A stretch of 64,000 bases of DNA, taken from Helicobacter pylori. GTDB taxonomy: Bacteria; Campylobacterota; Campylobacteria; Campylobacterales; Helicobacteraceae. The notes under the pieces were generated by a model. The model was given only the letters and a program-made list of their open reading frames with translations, ran no database searches and was not told the DNA's origin. Position numbers and translations under genes: made by a program. The DNA is taken from contig CP032046.1 of assembly GCA_008032955.1 (NCBI GenBank), positions 310,001 to 374,000 on the forward strand, read 5' to 3'. Positions 27,476 through 39,542 of this stretch are shown here, in pieces (positions within the stretch are counted from its first letter, which is position 1; each line of letters opens with the position of its first letter).

Positions 27476-28599
27476 ATGAAAATCAGTGTTAGTAAAAACG
27501 ATTTGGAAAACACTTTGCGCTACTTGCAAGCTTTTTTGGATAAAAAGGACGCTTCTTCTATCGCTTCACACATCCATTTGGAAGTCATTAAAGAAAAGCT
27601 TTTTTTAAAAGCCAGCGATTCCGATATTGGGCTAAAAAGCTATATTTCTACGCAATCCACCGATAAAGAGGGCGTAGGCACGATCAACGGGAAAAAGTTT
27701 TTGGATATTATCTCATGTTTAAAAGACTCTAATATTGTTTTAGAGACTAAAGATGATAGCTTGGTGATCAAACAAAATAAAAGCTCTTTCAAACTCCCCA
27801 TGTTTGACGCTGATGAATTCCCTGAATTCCCTGTTATTGAGCCAAAAGTGAGTTTAGGAATCAATGCCCCCTTTTTAGTAGATGCGTTTAAAAAGATCGC
27901 TCCTGTGATTGAGCAAACCAGCCATAAAAGGGAATTAGCCGGTATTTTAATGCAATTCAATCAAAAACATCAAACCCTTTCGGTGGTAGGCACGGATACC
28001 AAGCGGCTTTCTTATACGCAGTTAGAAAAAGTCTCTATCCATTCCACCGAAGAAGACATCTCTTGTATTTTACCTAAAAGGGCTTTATTAGAAATCCTTA
28101 AACTTTTTATGAAAATTTCAGTTTTAAAAGCGACGGCATATTAGCGGTGGTTGAAAACGAAACGCACACTTTTTTCACCAAGCTCATTGATGGGAATTAC
28201 CCTGATTATCAAAAAATCCTCCCTAAAGAATACATTTCTTCTTTCACTTTAGGCAAGGAAGAATTTAAAGAGAGCATTAAATTGTGCAGTTCTTTAAGCT
28301 CCACCATTAAACTCACTTTAGAAAAAAACAACGCTTTGTTCGAATCTTTGGATTCTGAGCATAGCGAAACGGCTAAAACCTCTGTTGAGATTGAAAAAGG
28401 TTTGGATATTGAAAAAGCCTTTCATTTGGGCGTGAACGCAAAATTTTTCCTTGAAGCCTTAAACGCTTTAGGGACAACGCAATTTGTTTTAAAATGCAAT
28501 GAGCCTTCATCGCCTTTTTTGATCCAAGAACCCCTTGATGAAAAGCAAAGCCACTTGAACGCTAAAATTTCCACTTTAATGATGCCAATCACATTATAA
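27476..28599 (+). CDS. dnaN: DNA polymerase III beta sliding clamp, frameshifted as sequenced
   Basis: DnaN forms the ring that tethers DNA polymerase III. The first ORF (27476-28144) has the N-terminal clamp domains, and the second (28147-28599) the rest. Adding one T to the T5 run at 28104-28108 reads LLEILKLFYENFSFKSDGILAVVENE and gives 374 residues, the H. pylori length. dnaN is essential, so the lesion is almost certainly a sequencing error. It is 12 bases from gyrB. Confidence 0.93.
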
Positions 28600-28611
28600 A
28601 GGCTTGATTGA

Positions 28612-30933
<2,322 letters not shown>

Positions 30934-30978
30934 GGGGTTTTAATCGCCACTCCTAAACATTTAACCAAGCAAGAGAGC

Positions 30979-31971
30979 GTGAATTTAGGGGCTTACTACA
31001 CGCCCCCTTATTTAGTGGATTATGCTTACAAGCTTTTAAAAAAGCATGTTGGTATTGAAAACTACACGCTTTTAGACACTGCATGTGGTAATAAAGAGTT
31101 TTTAAAACTCCACCACCCTAAAAAAATAGGAGCGGATATTGACCCTGAGTGTGGTGCTTTAATAATAAACGCTCTAGCCAATCCTAAAAGAGAAAATTAT
31201 GGCATTAGCCAAGATTAACCTTTAATCATCGTGGGCAATCCCCCCTATAACGATAGAACTTCCTTTATCAAACAAAATATTAAGAATAAAGATTTCATTT
31301 TTAAAATAGACAACGATTTGAAATCCAGGGATTTAGGGATAAGTTTTTTAAAATCTTTTGCAATTTTAAAGCCGGCGTTTATTTGCGTGTTACACCCTTT
31401 ATCTTATCTCATCAAAGAAGCTAATTTTAAGCAATTAAAGCTATTTAAGGATCATTACAGGCTTTTAGACGCTTTGGTTGTTTCTTCTAAATCTTTCACT
31501 AAAAGTAACGAATTTCCTATTGTGATAGCTTTATATGAGCGAGGGCGAATGGACTATGCAGATATTAAGCGTTTTATTTTTCCAACTGATTGTGGCACAA
31601 CGCTATGCTTAAACGATTTTGACTATATAGCCAATTATGTGGATAAATACCCTAACGCTAAAAAGGTTGGTGCATGCGTGGGCTATTTTTTCCCTATGCG
31701 AGACATCAACGCCCTTAAACGCAACAAAACTTTTTTAAACGCGCCAAGCGAAAATGCGGTGCGTATCAGTCAAGATAAATTGATTTATTACCAATATATC
31801 CATTATTTTAAGGAAATCGCCCCTAAAATCCCTTATTATTTTGGCAATTTGGATATTATTATTGATCGTTTTGCTTTTTTAGAAATTAAAGACGCTTTTT
31901 TAAAAGACAAAAGAGCGCGTTTAGAATATTTTAAAAAATTGTTTCAAGGACACCCTTGTGAGTTTGATTAA
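30979..31971 (+). pseudogene. N6-adenine DNA methyltransferase with in-frame stop (HP0503/HP0504 type)
   Basis: The frame gives GAYYTPPYLVDYAYKLL, motif I DTACGNKEF, an acidic ADIDPE (motif II), then an in-frame TAA at 31216-31218, and immediately beyond it motif IV VGNPPYND in the same frame. Without the stop, a methylase of about 330 residues would result. The two pieces are annotated as separate ORFs here and, as I recall, also in reference strains, so the lesion may be old. No standard start codon lies upstream of GTG 30979, although coding-like sequence continues back to gyrB. Downstream the endonuclease-like gene overlaps it by 14 bases. Confidence 0.7.
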
Positions 31972-32699
31972 GATTGATAATAATAAAAAAGTAATTGAGG
32001 TTTCTATTCCTTTAACTTCCATTTCAGGCAAAGCGCGTGTGAAAATCAGACATGCCTTTAGCGATTATGGCATTTCAACAGCGACTAGAAAAATCCCTTT
32101 CAGTTTAAAACATTATGTAGAGTGGCAAATCGGTTATGATGTCCCCATTAAAGATAAAGAAAAATTTGAACTCACTACCCTAAAAGATGAAAAATATCAT
32201 TTTTTAGGGGCTAATAATAAAATAAAAACCCTTTATGAATTGAGCGAAATAATTGATTACGCTAAGCGATTGGGTTTAATCAGTTTAGAAAATTTAGAAA
32301 ATACTTTAAAATATTTAGAAAAACAAAAACAATTCATAGGAGATAATTTTATGATCACAAGAGAAAGATTTAGATCGCATCAATTTGGTGGCATGGATTT
32401 TGAACTTTCACGCATTTCTTATCCCTTACTCATTCATTCTTTTAATGATAATCAATTGAGCGAAATCGTTATTAGAGAGCAACAATACGGCTCTAAAACC
32501 CAAGCCATGCTATATTCTGGAATTAAAAACCGCTACCCCCTTATTAAATAGAACGGCTGCACTCAAAGGACATGCCCTTTTAACTATCCATAAAACCAAC
32601 GCTCTTGTGTTTTTAGAAATGCTTAAAATTTTTGGACTTTTAAGCCAAGCGCACCATAACGATGTGTTAAAGATTTTAGAAAAAATACTTCAAAATTAA
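31958..32699 (+). pseudogene. Putative type II restriction endonuclease, frameshifted (HP0505 type)
   Basis: It starts at GTG 31958 inside the end of the adenine methylase, a typical coupled M-R arrangement. The intact frame encodes 197 residues up to TAG 32549. In the next frame coding continues (RTAALKGHALLTIHKTNALVFLEML) to TAA 32699; changing the C5 run at 32536-32540 to C4 would join them for about 246 residues. I do not recognise the catalytic motif with certainty. Because the partner methylase is also broken, the whole system looks decayed. Function is inferred from context. Confidence 0.5.
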
Positions 32700-32907
32700 C
32701 GATACGAATTGTTAGAAAGGGAATGAATATCTAACGCTATAAGGTCTAGGCAACCCATATTATTATAGGGAATAACCATGCATCAATAAAAACGCGCTTC
32801 GTAAAGCCATAAAAACAAGACTAGGTTTTAAACTTGTATCAATTTTCTTTAATGGCTTATGTTATACTAATAAAATACAGATTTGATTGAAGGCATTAAA
32901 CGACTGC

Positions 32908-34128
32908 ATGGTATTTTTTCATAAGAAAGTTATTTTAAATTTTACCTATTCTTTAATGATTGCTTTTTTATTCCATTTATCCTATGGGGTTCTTTTAAAA
33001 GCCGATGAAATGGCTAAAAAGCAAACTTTATTGGTGGGCGAAAGGCTTGTGTGGGATAAGCTCACGCTGTTAGGGTTTTTAGAAAAAAATCGTATCCCTC
33101 AAAAACTCTACTACAATTTGAGCTCTCAAGATAAAGAATTGAGCGCTGAAATTCAAAGCAATGTGACCTACTACACTTTAAGAGATGAAAACAACACGCT
33201 CATTCAAGCCCTTATCCCTATAAGCCAGGATTTGCAAATCCATATTTATAAAAAAGGGGAGGATTATTTTTTAGACTTTATCCCTATTATTTTCACTCGT
33301 AAAGAAAGAACCCTCCTTCTTTCCTTACAAACTTCGCCCTATCAAGATATTGTCAAAGCCACCAATGACCCCCTTTTAGCCAACCAATTGATGAACGCGT
33401 ATAAAAAAAGCGTGCCTTTTAAACGCCTAGCAAAAAACGATAAAATCGCTATCGTCTATACAAGAGATTATCGTGTGGGGCAAGCGTTTGGCCAGCCAAC
33501 CATTAAAATAGCCATGATTAGCTCTCGTTTGCACCAATACTATCTTTTTTCCCATTCAAACGGGCGCTATTACGATTCAAAGGCGCAAGAAGTGGCAGGG
33601 TTTTTATTAGAAACCCCGGTGAAATACACCCGCATTTCTTCGCCTTTTTCGTATGGGAGATTCCATCCTGTCTTAAAAGTCAGACGGCCTCATTACGGCG
33701 TGGATTATGCGGCTAAACATGGCAGTTTGATCCATTCTGCATCAGATGGTCGTGTGGGTTTTATAGGGGTTAAGGTGGGGTATGGGAATGTGGTTGAAAT
33801 CCATTTGAATGAATTGCGTTTGGTGTATGCTCACATGAGCATGTTTGCTAAGGGGTTGAAAAAAGGCTCGTTTGTTAGAAAAGGGCAAATTATAGGAAGA
33901 GTGGGAAGCACCGGTTTAAGCACCGGGCCGCATTTGCATTTTGGCGTGTATAAAAACTCCCGCCCCATTAATCCTTTAGGCTATATCCGCACCGCTAAAA
34001 GCAAATTACACGGCAAACAAAGAGAGGTTTTTTTAGAAAAAGCTCAGCATTCTAAGCAAAAATTAGAAGAACTTCTTAAAACCCATTCCTTTGAAAAAAA
34101 TTCATTTTATCTTTTAGAGGGTTTTTAA
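32908..34128 (+). CDS. csd3: Peptidoglycan D,D-endopeptidase/carboxypeptidase Csd3 (HdpA)
   Basis: A 406-residue M23 (LytM) metallopeptidase. The Zn ligands are seen in HYGVDYA near residue 265 and HLHFG near residue 346, plus HMSMF in between. An N-terminal hydrophobic segment (about residues 8-30) targets it to the periplasm, and residues 45-230 form the inhibitory domains. It trims peptidoglycan cross-links and is needed for helical shape. I start at ATG 32908 (MVFFHKKVILNF) rather than the upstream TTG at 32887. The stop overlaps the next ATG (TAATG). Confidence 0.93.
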   Translation: MVFFHKKVILNFTYSLMIAFLFHLSYGVLLKADEMAKKQTLLVGERLVWDKLTLLGFLEKNRIPQKLYYNLSSQDKELSAEIQSNVTYYTLRDENNTLIQALIPISQDLQIHIYKKGEDYFLDFIPIIFTRKERTLLLSLQTSPYQDIVKATNDPLLANQLMNAYKKSVPFKRLAKNDKIAIVYTRDYRVGQAFGQPTIKIAMISSRLHQYYLFSHSNGRYYDSKAQEVAGFLLETPVKYTRISSPFSYGRFHPVLKVRRPHYGVDYAAKHGSLIHSASDGRVGFIGVKVGYGNVVEIHLNELRLVYAHMSMFAKGLKKGSFVRKGQIIGRVGSTGLSTGPHLHFGVYKNSRPINPLGYIRTAKSKLHGKQREVFLEKAQHSKQKLEELLKTHSFEKNSFYLLEGF

Positions 34129-34766
34129 TGTCTTATTTTAAGAATGCTTTCAATCAAAAATCTTTAATAGATGATTCCAGTGTGTATTTAGAGCCTTGTT
34201 CTAGCTCTAATTTCATAGAATTAAAACGCATGCATTATAATGAAGAGAATACTAAGAAAACATGGGATATTATTAAGTCTTTAGACAGCGTGGCGGTTTT
34301 ACTCTATGAAAAAGAATCCGATTGCTTTGTGATTGTGAAACAATTCCGCCCAGCCATTTATGCACGCCATTTTCATTTTAAGCGCGATCAAGATCAAAAT
34401 ATTGACGGATACACTTATGAATTGTGCGCAGGGCTTGTGGATAAGGCTAATAAGAGTTTAGAAGAAATCGCTTGCGAAGAAGCGTTAGAAGAATGCGGTT
34501 ATCAAATTAGCCCTAAAAATTTAGAAACCATAGGCCAATTTTATAGCGCGACCGGGTTGAGCGGGAGTTTGCAAACGCTCTATTACGCTGAAGTGTGCGC
34601 GCATTTGAAAGTTTCAAAGGGTGGGGGGATTGATACAGAAAAGATTGAAGTGCTGTTTTTAGAGCGATCAAAAGCTTTTGATTTTATAATGGATTTTCAA
34701 TACGCTAAAACCACCGGATTGTCTTTAGCCATTTTATGGCATTTAAAAAAGTTTAAAAATGTTTAA
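34128..34766 (+). CDS. Nudix hydrolase (HP0507 type)
   Basis: A 212-residue Nudix-fold pyrophosphatase. The Nudix box begins GLVDKANKSLEEIACEEALEECGY near residue 104, equivalent to G-x5-E-x7-xE-x2-EE-x-G, slightly degenerate because the canonical Arg of the REUxEE core is replaced by Cys (CEEALEE). The upstream FRPAIYARHF and downstream QFYSATGLSGS resemble ADP-ribose and UDP-glucose pyrophosphatases. The substrate is unproven. It overlaps csd3 by one base and is followed by pgbA. Confidence 0.82.
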   Translation: MSYFKNAFNQKSLIDDSSVYLEPCSSSNFIELKRMHYNEENTKKTWDIIKSLDSVAVLLYEKESDCFVIVKQFRPAIYARHFHFKRDQDQNIDGYTYELCAGLVDKANKSLEEIACEEALEECGYQISPKNLETIGQFYSATGLSGSLQTLYYAEVCAHLKVSKGGGIDTEKIEVLFLERSKAFDFIMDFQYAKTTGLSLAILWHLKKFKNV

Positions 34767-34776
34767 AAGGAATTTT

Positions 34777-36135
34777 ATGTTAAGGCTTTTGATAGGACTT
34801 CTTCTAATGAGTTTTATAAGCTTGCAATCAGCCTCTTGGCAAGAACCCTTAAGAGTGAGTATAGAATTTGTGGATTTGCCTAAAAAAATCATTCGTTTTC
34901 CTGCTCATGATTTGCAAGTGGGGGAGTTTGGTTTTGTCGTTACTAAACTTTCAGATTATGAAATCGTTAATTCTGAAGTGGTCATTATTGCCGTTGAAAA
35001 TGGCGTCGCAACGGCTAAATTCAGAGCGTTTGAATCTATGAAACAAAGGCATTTACCCACTCCAAGAATGGTCGCTAGAAAGGGCGATTTAGTCTATTTT
35101 AGGCAATTCAACAACCAAGCGTTTTTAATCGCTCCTAATGATGAACTCTATGAGCAAATCAGAGCGACTAACACCGATATTAATTTTATTAGCTCTGATT
35201 TGTTGGTTACTTTTTTGAATGGGTTTGACCCAAAAATCGCTAATTTAAGGAAAGCGTGCAATGTTTATAGTGTGGGGGTGATTTATATTGTAACCACGAA
35301 CACGCTCAATATTTTAAGCTGTGAGAGTTTTGAAATTTTAGAAAAAAGAGAGCTGAATACAAGCGGTGTTACTAAAACTTCTACGCCGTTTTTTTCTAGG
35401 GTTGAGGGCATTGATGCAGGCACGCTAGGGAAACTTTTTTCAGGCAGTCAGTCTAAAAATTACTTCGCTTACTATGACGCTTTAGTGAAAAAAGAAAAAC
35501 GCAAAGAAGTGAGGATTGAAAAGAAAGAAGTAAGGATTGATGCTAGAGAAATTAAACGAGAAATCAAGCAAGAAGCCATTAAAGAGTCTAAAAAAGCCAA
35601 TCAAGGCACAGAAAACGCTCCTACTTTAGAAGAGAAAAACTACCAAAAAGCAGAGCGAAAACTTGATTCTAAAGAAGAAAGGCGCTATTTAAGAGATGAA
35701 AAGAAAAAAGCCAAAGCCACCAAAAAGGCTATGGAATTGGAAGAAAGAGAAAAAGAGCATGATGAAAGAGACGATAGGGAGACTGAAGAAAGAAGAAAAG
35801 CTTTAGAAATGGATAAAAGCGATAAAAAAGAAGAAAGAGTCAAACCCAAAGAAAATGAGCAAGAAATCAAGCAAGAAGCCATTAAAGAGCTAGATAATGG
35901 AAATAACGCCACCCAACAAGGCGAAAAACAAAACGCTCCTAAAGAGAACAACGCTCCAAAAGAAGAGCCAAAACTCAGTCCTAAAGAAGAAAAACGCCGC
36001 TTGAAAGAAGAAAAGAAAAAAGCCAAAGCCGAACAAAGAGCGAGAGAATTTGAACAAAGAGCGAAAGAGCATCAAGAAAGAGATGAAAAAGAGCTTGAAG
36101 AGCGAAGAAAGGCGCTAGAAGCGGGTAAAAAATAA
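34777..36135 (+). CDS. pgbA: Plasminogen-binding protein PgbA
   Basis: A protein of about 452 residues. Signal peptide MLRLLIGLLLMSFISLQSA from ATG 34777 (an in-frame start at 34759 would add MFKRNF). The N-terminal half is beta-rich; from about residue 240 onward it is a highly charged Lys/Glu coiled coil with repeated EEKKKAKA and REKEH(D/Q)ERD units, ending in Lys-Lys. PgbA is a surface protein of H. pylori reported to bind host plasminogen through C-terminal lysines. The 3' repeats produce misleading antisense ORFs. It overlaps the Nudix gene end slightly if the longer start is used, and is one base from glcD. Confidence 0.9.
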   Translation: MLRLLIGLLLMSFISLQSASWQEPLRVSIEFVDLPKKIIRFPAHDLQVGEFGFVVTKLSDYEIVNSEVVIIAVENGVATAKFRAFESMKQRHLPTPRMVARKGDLVYFRQFNNQAFLIAPNDELYEQIRATNTDINFISSDLLVTFLNGFDPKIANLRKACNVYSVGVIYIVTTNTLNILSCESFEILEKRELNTSGVTKTSTPFFSRVEGIDAGTLGKLFSGSQSKNYFAYYDALVKKEKRKEVRIEKKEVRIDAREIKREIKQEAIKESKKANQGTENAPTLEEKNYQKAERKLDSKEERRYLRDEKKKAKATKKAMELEEREKEHDERDDRETEERRKALEMDKSDKKEERVKPKENEQEIKQEAIKELDNGNNATQQGEKQNAPKENNAPKEEPKLSPKEEKRRLKEEKKKAKAEQRAREFEQRAKEHQERDEKELEERRKALEAGKK

Positions 36136-36136
36136 C

Positions 36137-37515
36137 ATGTTAGACCAACAACACATTAAATATTTTAAAAACCTAGTAGGGGGAGAGGATTTTTTCACTG
36201 ATTTAGCGCATTTGAACGCTTATTGCTATGACGCTACCAAAGAAAGGCATTTGCCTAGCGGCGTGATTTTTCCTAGAAACGAGCGAGAAATCAGCCAGAT
36301 TTTAAAATACTGCAACGAACATCGCATCATCGTTGTGCCTAGGGGGCTGGGAGCGGTTTTACGGGGGGGGCGTTGAGCGTGAGTGGGGGGCTAGTTTTAA
36401 GCGTAGAAAAGCATTTGGATAAGATTTTAGAGATTGACACTAAAAATTTGATCGCTAGAGTAGAACCGGGCGTGATTAACAAGCATTTCCAAAACGAAGT
36501 GGAAAAATTGGATTTATTCTACCCTCCAGACCCAGCGAGTGAGAGTCAAAGCACTTTAGGGGGGAATGTCGCCGAAAATGCCGGTGGCATGCGCGCGGCT
36601 AAATACGGGATCACTAAAGATTATGTCATGGCTTTAAGGGTGGTTTTAGCGAATGGCGAAATCATAAGGGCGGGCAAAAAAACGATCAAAGATGTCGCCG
36701 GCTTTAATATCGCAGGGCTGATGATCGCTAGTGAGGGGTGTTTGGGCGTGATTTCTGAAATCACTTTAAAGCTTTTAGCCAAACCGCCCCTAAAACAGAG
36801 CACGATGGGGGTTTTTAATCATATTGAAGACGCCATGAACGCCGTTTATAAGACGATGAGCAGCGGCGTTACGCCTGTAGCGATGGAATTTTTGGATAAT
36901 TTGAGTATAAGGGCTGTGGAAGAACGATTTTCTAAAGGCTTACCCAAAGACGCTGGAGCGATACTCATCACTCAAGTGGATGGCGTGGTGAAAGGGCAGA
37001 TTGCATGGCAACTCAATGAAATAGAAAAGCATTTTAAAGCCAATGGTTGCGTGGGTTTTAAGATCGCTCAAAATGAACAAGAAGAGCAGGATTTATGGTT
37101 TTCAAGGCGTAACGCTTCTCAAAGTATTAGCGTTTATGGTAAAAAGAAATTGAATGAAGACGTGACCGTTCCTAGGGCGAGTTTGCCGAGTTTGTTGCAA
37201 GAAGTCGCCAAAATCAGCCAGAAATACGGCTTTAAAATCCCTTGCTTTGGGCATACGGGCGATGGCAATGTGCATGTGAATATCATGCTAGAAGATCCTA
37301 AAAGGGATTTAGAAAAAGGCCATAAGGCTATGGAAGAGATTTTTCAGGCCGCTATTAGTTTGGAGGGGACTTTAAGCGGGGAGCATGGCATAGGCTTGTC
37401 TAAAGCCAAATTCATGCCTTTAGCGTTTAATGCTAGTGAAATGGAGCTTTTTAGGAACATTAAAAAAGCCCTTGATCCTAATAATATTTTAAACCCTTTT
37501 AAAATGGGGCTATAA
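36137..37515 (+). CDS. glcD: GlcD-like FAD-linked D-lactate/glycolate oxidase subunit, frameshifted as sequenced
   Basis: A FAD_binding_4 plus FAD-oxidase C protein. The first ORF ends in a shifted stretch; adding one G to the G5 run at 36342-36346 gives PRGAGSGFTGGALSVSGGLV, the PP-loop FAD-binding motif, in frame with the rest for 459 residues. C-terminal motifs include CFGHTGDGNVHVN and GEHGIGLSK, the family signatures. It oxidises a 2-hydroxy acid with electrons passed to the respiratory chain; the exact substrate is not evident. The lesion is at a homopolymer and probably an undercount. Confidence 0.88.
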
Positions 37516-37537
37516 AGCTTAAAAGCAAGGAAAGCGC

Positions 37538-38300
37538 ATGAAAGTCGGTGTTTATGGGGCGAGCGGTCGTATAGGGAAATTACTTTTAGAAGAATTAAAA
37601 GGGGGTATAAGGGATTAGAGTTATCTAGCGTGTTTGTCAGGCAAAAATGCGAAACGGATTTTAGCTCTTTTTCGCACGCCCCTTTAGTAACCAATGATTT
37701 AAAAGCGTTTGTGAGAGCTTGCGAATGCGTGATTGATTTTTCTTTACCTAAAGGCGTGGATCATTTGCTAGACGCTCTTTTAGAATGCCCTAGAATTTTA
37801 GTTTCTGGCACGACCGGTTTAGAAAAAGAAGCACTAGAAAAAATGCAAAAATTAGCCTTAAAAGTGCCGCTTTTACACGCGCACAACATGTCTATAGGGA
37901 TTATGATGCTCAATCAATTAGCCTTTTTAGCTTCTTTGAAATTGAAAGATGCGGATATTGAAATTGTAGAAACGCACCACAATCTCAAAAAAGACGCCCC
38001 GAGCGGCACGGCGTTGAGTTTGTATGAAACTTGCGCTAAGGCTAGGGGGTATGATGAAAAAAGCACCCTCATCACTCACAGAGAAGGTTTGCGCTCTAAA
38101 GAAAGCATTGGTATAGCCGCTTTAAGGGGGGCGATGTCGCCGGGAAGCACACGATAGGGTTTTATTTGGAAGGCGAATACATAGAGCTTAGCCATACGGC
38201 GACTAACCGCTCTATTTTTGCTAAAGGGGCTTTAGAAGTGGCTCTGTGGCTTAAAGATAAAGCCGCTAAAAAATATGAAATCAGCGAAATGTTTGGTTGA
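37538..38300 (+). CDS. dapB: 4-hydroxy-tetrahydrodipicolinate reductase, two frameshifts as sequenced
   Basis: DapB makes tetrahydrodipicolinate for lysine and diaminopimelate. ATG 37538 gives [14 protein letters not shown], the NAD(P)H-binding loop. At the G5 run 37600-37604 one base must be added ([14 protein letters not shown]), and another G at the G6 run 38136-38141 ([20 protein letters not shown]); the result is 254 residues, the expected length. [16 protein letters not shown], the catalytic HHxxKxDxPSGTA motif, is intact. DAP synthesis is essential for the wall, so both lesions are probably artefacts. Confidence 0.9.
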
Positions 38301-38463
38301 ACGCTTGAACCTTTTTTGTATAGATGATTCACGCTTCTATAACAAATCACCCACATTTGGATTTTGTCTTTGTTGTGGCTGTGGGGTTATTTGTTTAATC
38401 TAACAAGAGGAGCATTAACTGTTAGGCTTATATTTTAGCGAATTTAGTTTAACTTGTCAAGTC

Positions 38464-39255
38464 CTAGCCCACTCTTATAGCAAGGCTACAATAAATGGAG
38501 GCAGGGGCGCTAAAGCTAGAATTGGTGTTACCTTTTGGGTCGTAGGCGAATACATTAGGATTGACTGACCATACATTAAAATTGCCATAATTAGGGTAAT
38601 TAACTGAATTTAGATTTCCATATTGGGTGTTGTTGTTTGAAGTAGCCAATCCTGATGGGTTTGTTATTGCCCCGCCATTACTTATATTGGTATCAAAGTA
38701 ATTATTCATTCCGATTTTAATAAAGTTTAGCGTGCCATATTTAGTTGTGGTTGGGAGTGTTCCTACTAGGCCTGGCTTACCACTGAAATCTTGCATTTGG
38801 AATGGTTCGTTAAAAGTTAGCTGTGGTGTGCTTACATTACTAGGGTCTAATGCGTTATTCATGCTCATTAAACCTATCGCTGTCAATCCTTCTTGCGCTA
38901 AAGCTTTAAAGCATTGATAAATGTTGCTTTGGTCGGTTAAGATGCTTTGATTTAAATAGCTTGGTAATAATAGCCATTTATAGATATTGCTCGCATTATT
39001 GACAGGATTAAAAGGGACTGTTGACCCATCTGTGTTAAGTGTTTGTGCCATAGACTGACCATTAGGTTGAGTAAAAAAGCTGTTCGCATTAGTGTTTGGT
39101 AAGTATCCATTACACAAGAATTGTTCTATTTGAGTAAGGATAGCTAAATCATACCAGCCGTCCTCTTGGTAAATCGTTTGCTGATTAGTGTATTTAAATT
39201 CGCCTATTTTCTTTAAAGTTTTAGTGCCAAGCCCTATTCCTATTAACATTTTCAT
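38464..39255 (-). CDS. Unknown accessory protein, Asn/Ser/Gly-rich C-terminus
   Basis: A 263-residue protein I do not recognise. No lasting signal peptide: it begins MKMLIGIGLGTKTLKKIGEF. Residues 30-150 are mixed and moderately hydrophobic (DLAILTQIEQFLCNGYLPNTN); residues 150-263 are rich in Asn, Gly, Ser and Tyr (NYPNYGNFNVWSVNPNVFAYD), a composition seen in phage structural and secreted proteins. An in-frame stop lies six codons upstream and no RBS is clear. It is in the same orientation as the IS607 and hicBA genes, inside the DNA inserted between dapB and glnA. Its start overlaps face to face with a small plus-strand ORF. It is probably mobile DNA; function unknown. Confidence 0.5.
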   Translation of the reverse strand: MKMLIGIGLGTKTLKKIGEFKYTNQQTIYQEDGWYDLAILTQIEQFLCNGYLPNTNANSFFTQPNGQSMAQTLNTDGSTVPFNPVNNASNIYKWLLLPSYLNQSILTDQSNIYQCFKALAQEGLTAIGLMSMNNALDPSNVSTPQLTFNEPFQMQDFSGKPGLVGTLPTTTKYGTLNFIKIGMNNYFDTNISNGGAITNPSGLATSNNNTQYGNLNSVNYPNYGNFNVWSVNPNVFAYDPKGNTNSSFSAPASIYCSLAIRVG

Positions 39256-39448
39256 GCTAAATAATCTAATCTATAAAACACTAGATGAGTGTAATATTAG
39301 AATGGACAGATTAGAAGCCTTGTCTTTTAATTTTAGCGTAGGGGGAAAGTCAGTCAATATCAACAGCGCTAACCAAGAATTAGAATGTGTAGCATTTGAT
39401 ACGCAATTACAACTAGGGGCACTTAATGTTACTAAAGCAACCAACTAA
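39254..39448 (+). CDS. Small unknown ORF divergent from the 38464-39255 gene
   Basis: A 64-residue ORF from ATG 39254 (MLNNLIYKTLDECNIRMDRL) with a soluble, protein-like composition (FNFSVGGKSVNINSANQ) and a proper stop. The start codon sits in CATG, sharing bases with the start of the opposite gene. No RBS is visible. It may be real, a gene fragment created by the insertion, or chance. Confidence 0.35.
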   Translation: MLNNLIYKTLDECNIRMDRLEALSFNFSVGGKSVNINSANQELECVAFDTQLQLGALNVTKATN

Positions 39449-39542
39449 TCCTTGCTATCTTTACTAGCAGTATGTCTAAAAAACTCTTTAATCTTATTAA
39501 AAGTATTTAAAAAGTTATTTTTTGTAAATTTTCCCATCGTGT

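Noticed and set aside
35685-36075. Minus-strand Phe/Ser-rich ORFs in pgbA
   Set aside because: They are the reverse complement of Lys/Glu codons in the charged coiled coil; translation is low complexity.
38301-38463. Possible gene remnant or attachment site between dapB and the unknown minus-strand gene
   Set aside because: No ORF, repeat or hairpin strong enough to report; only the probable left border of the accessory DNA.
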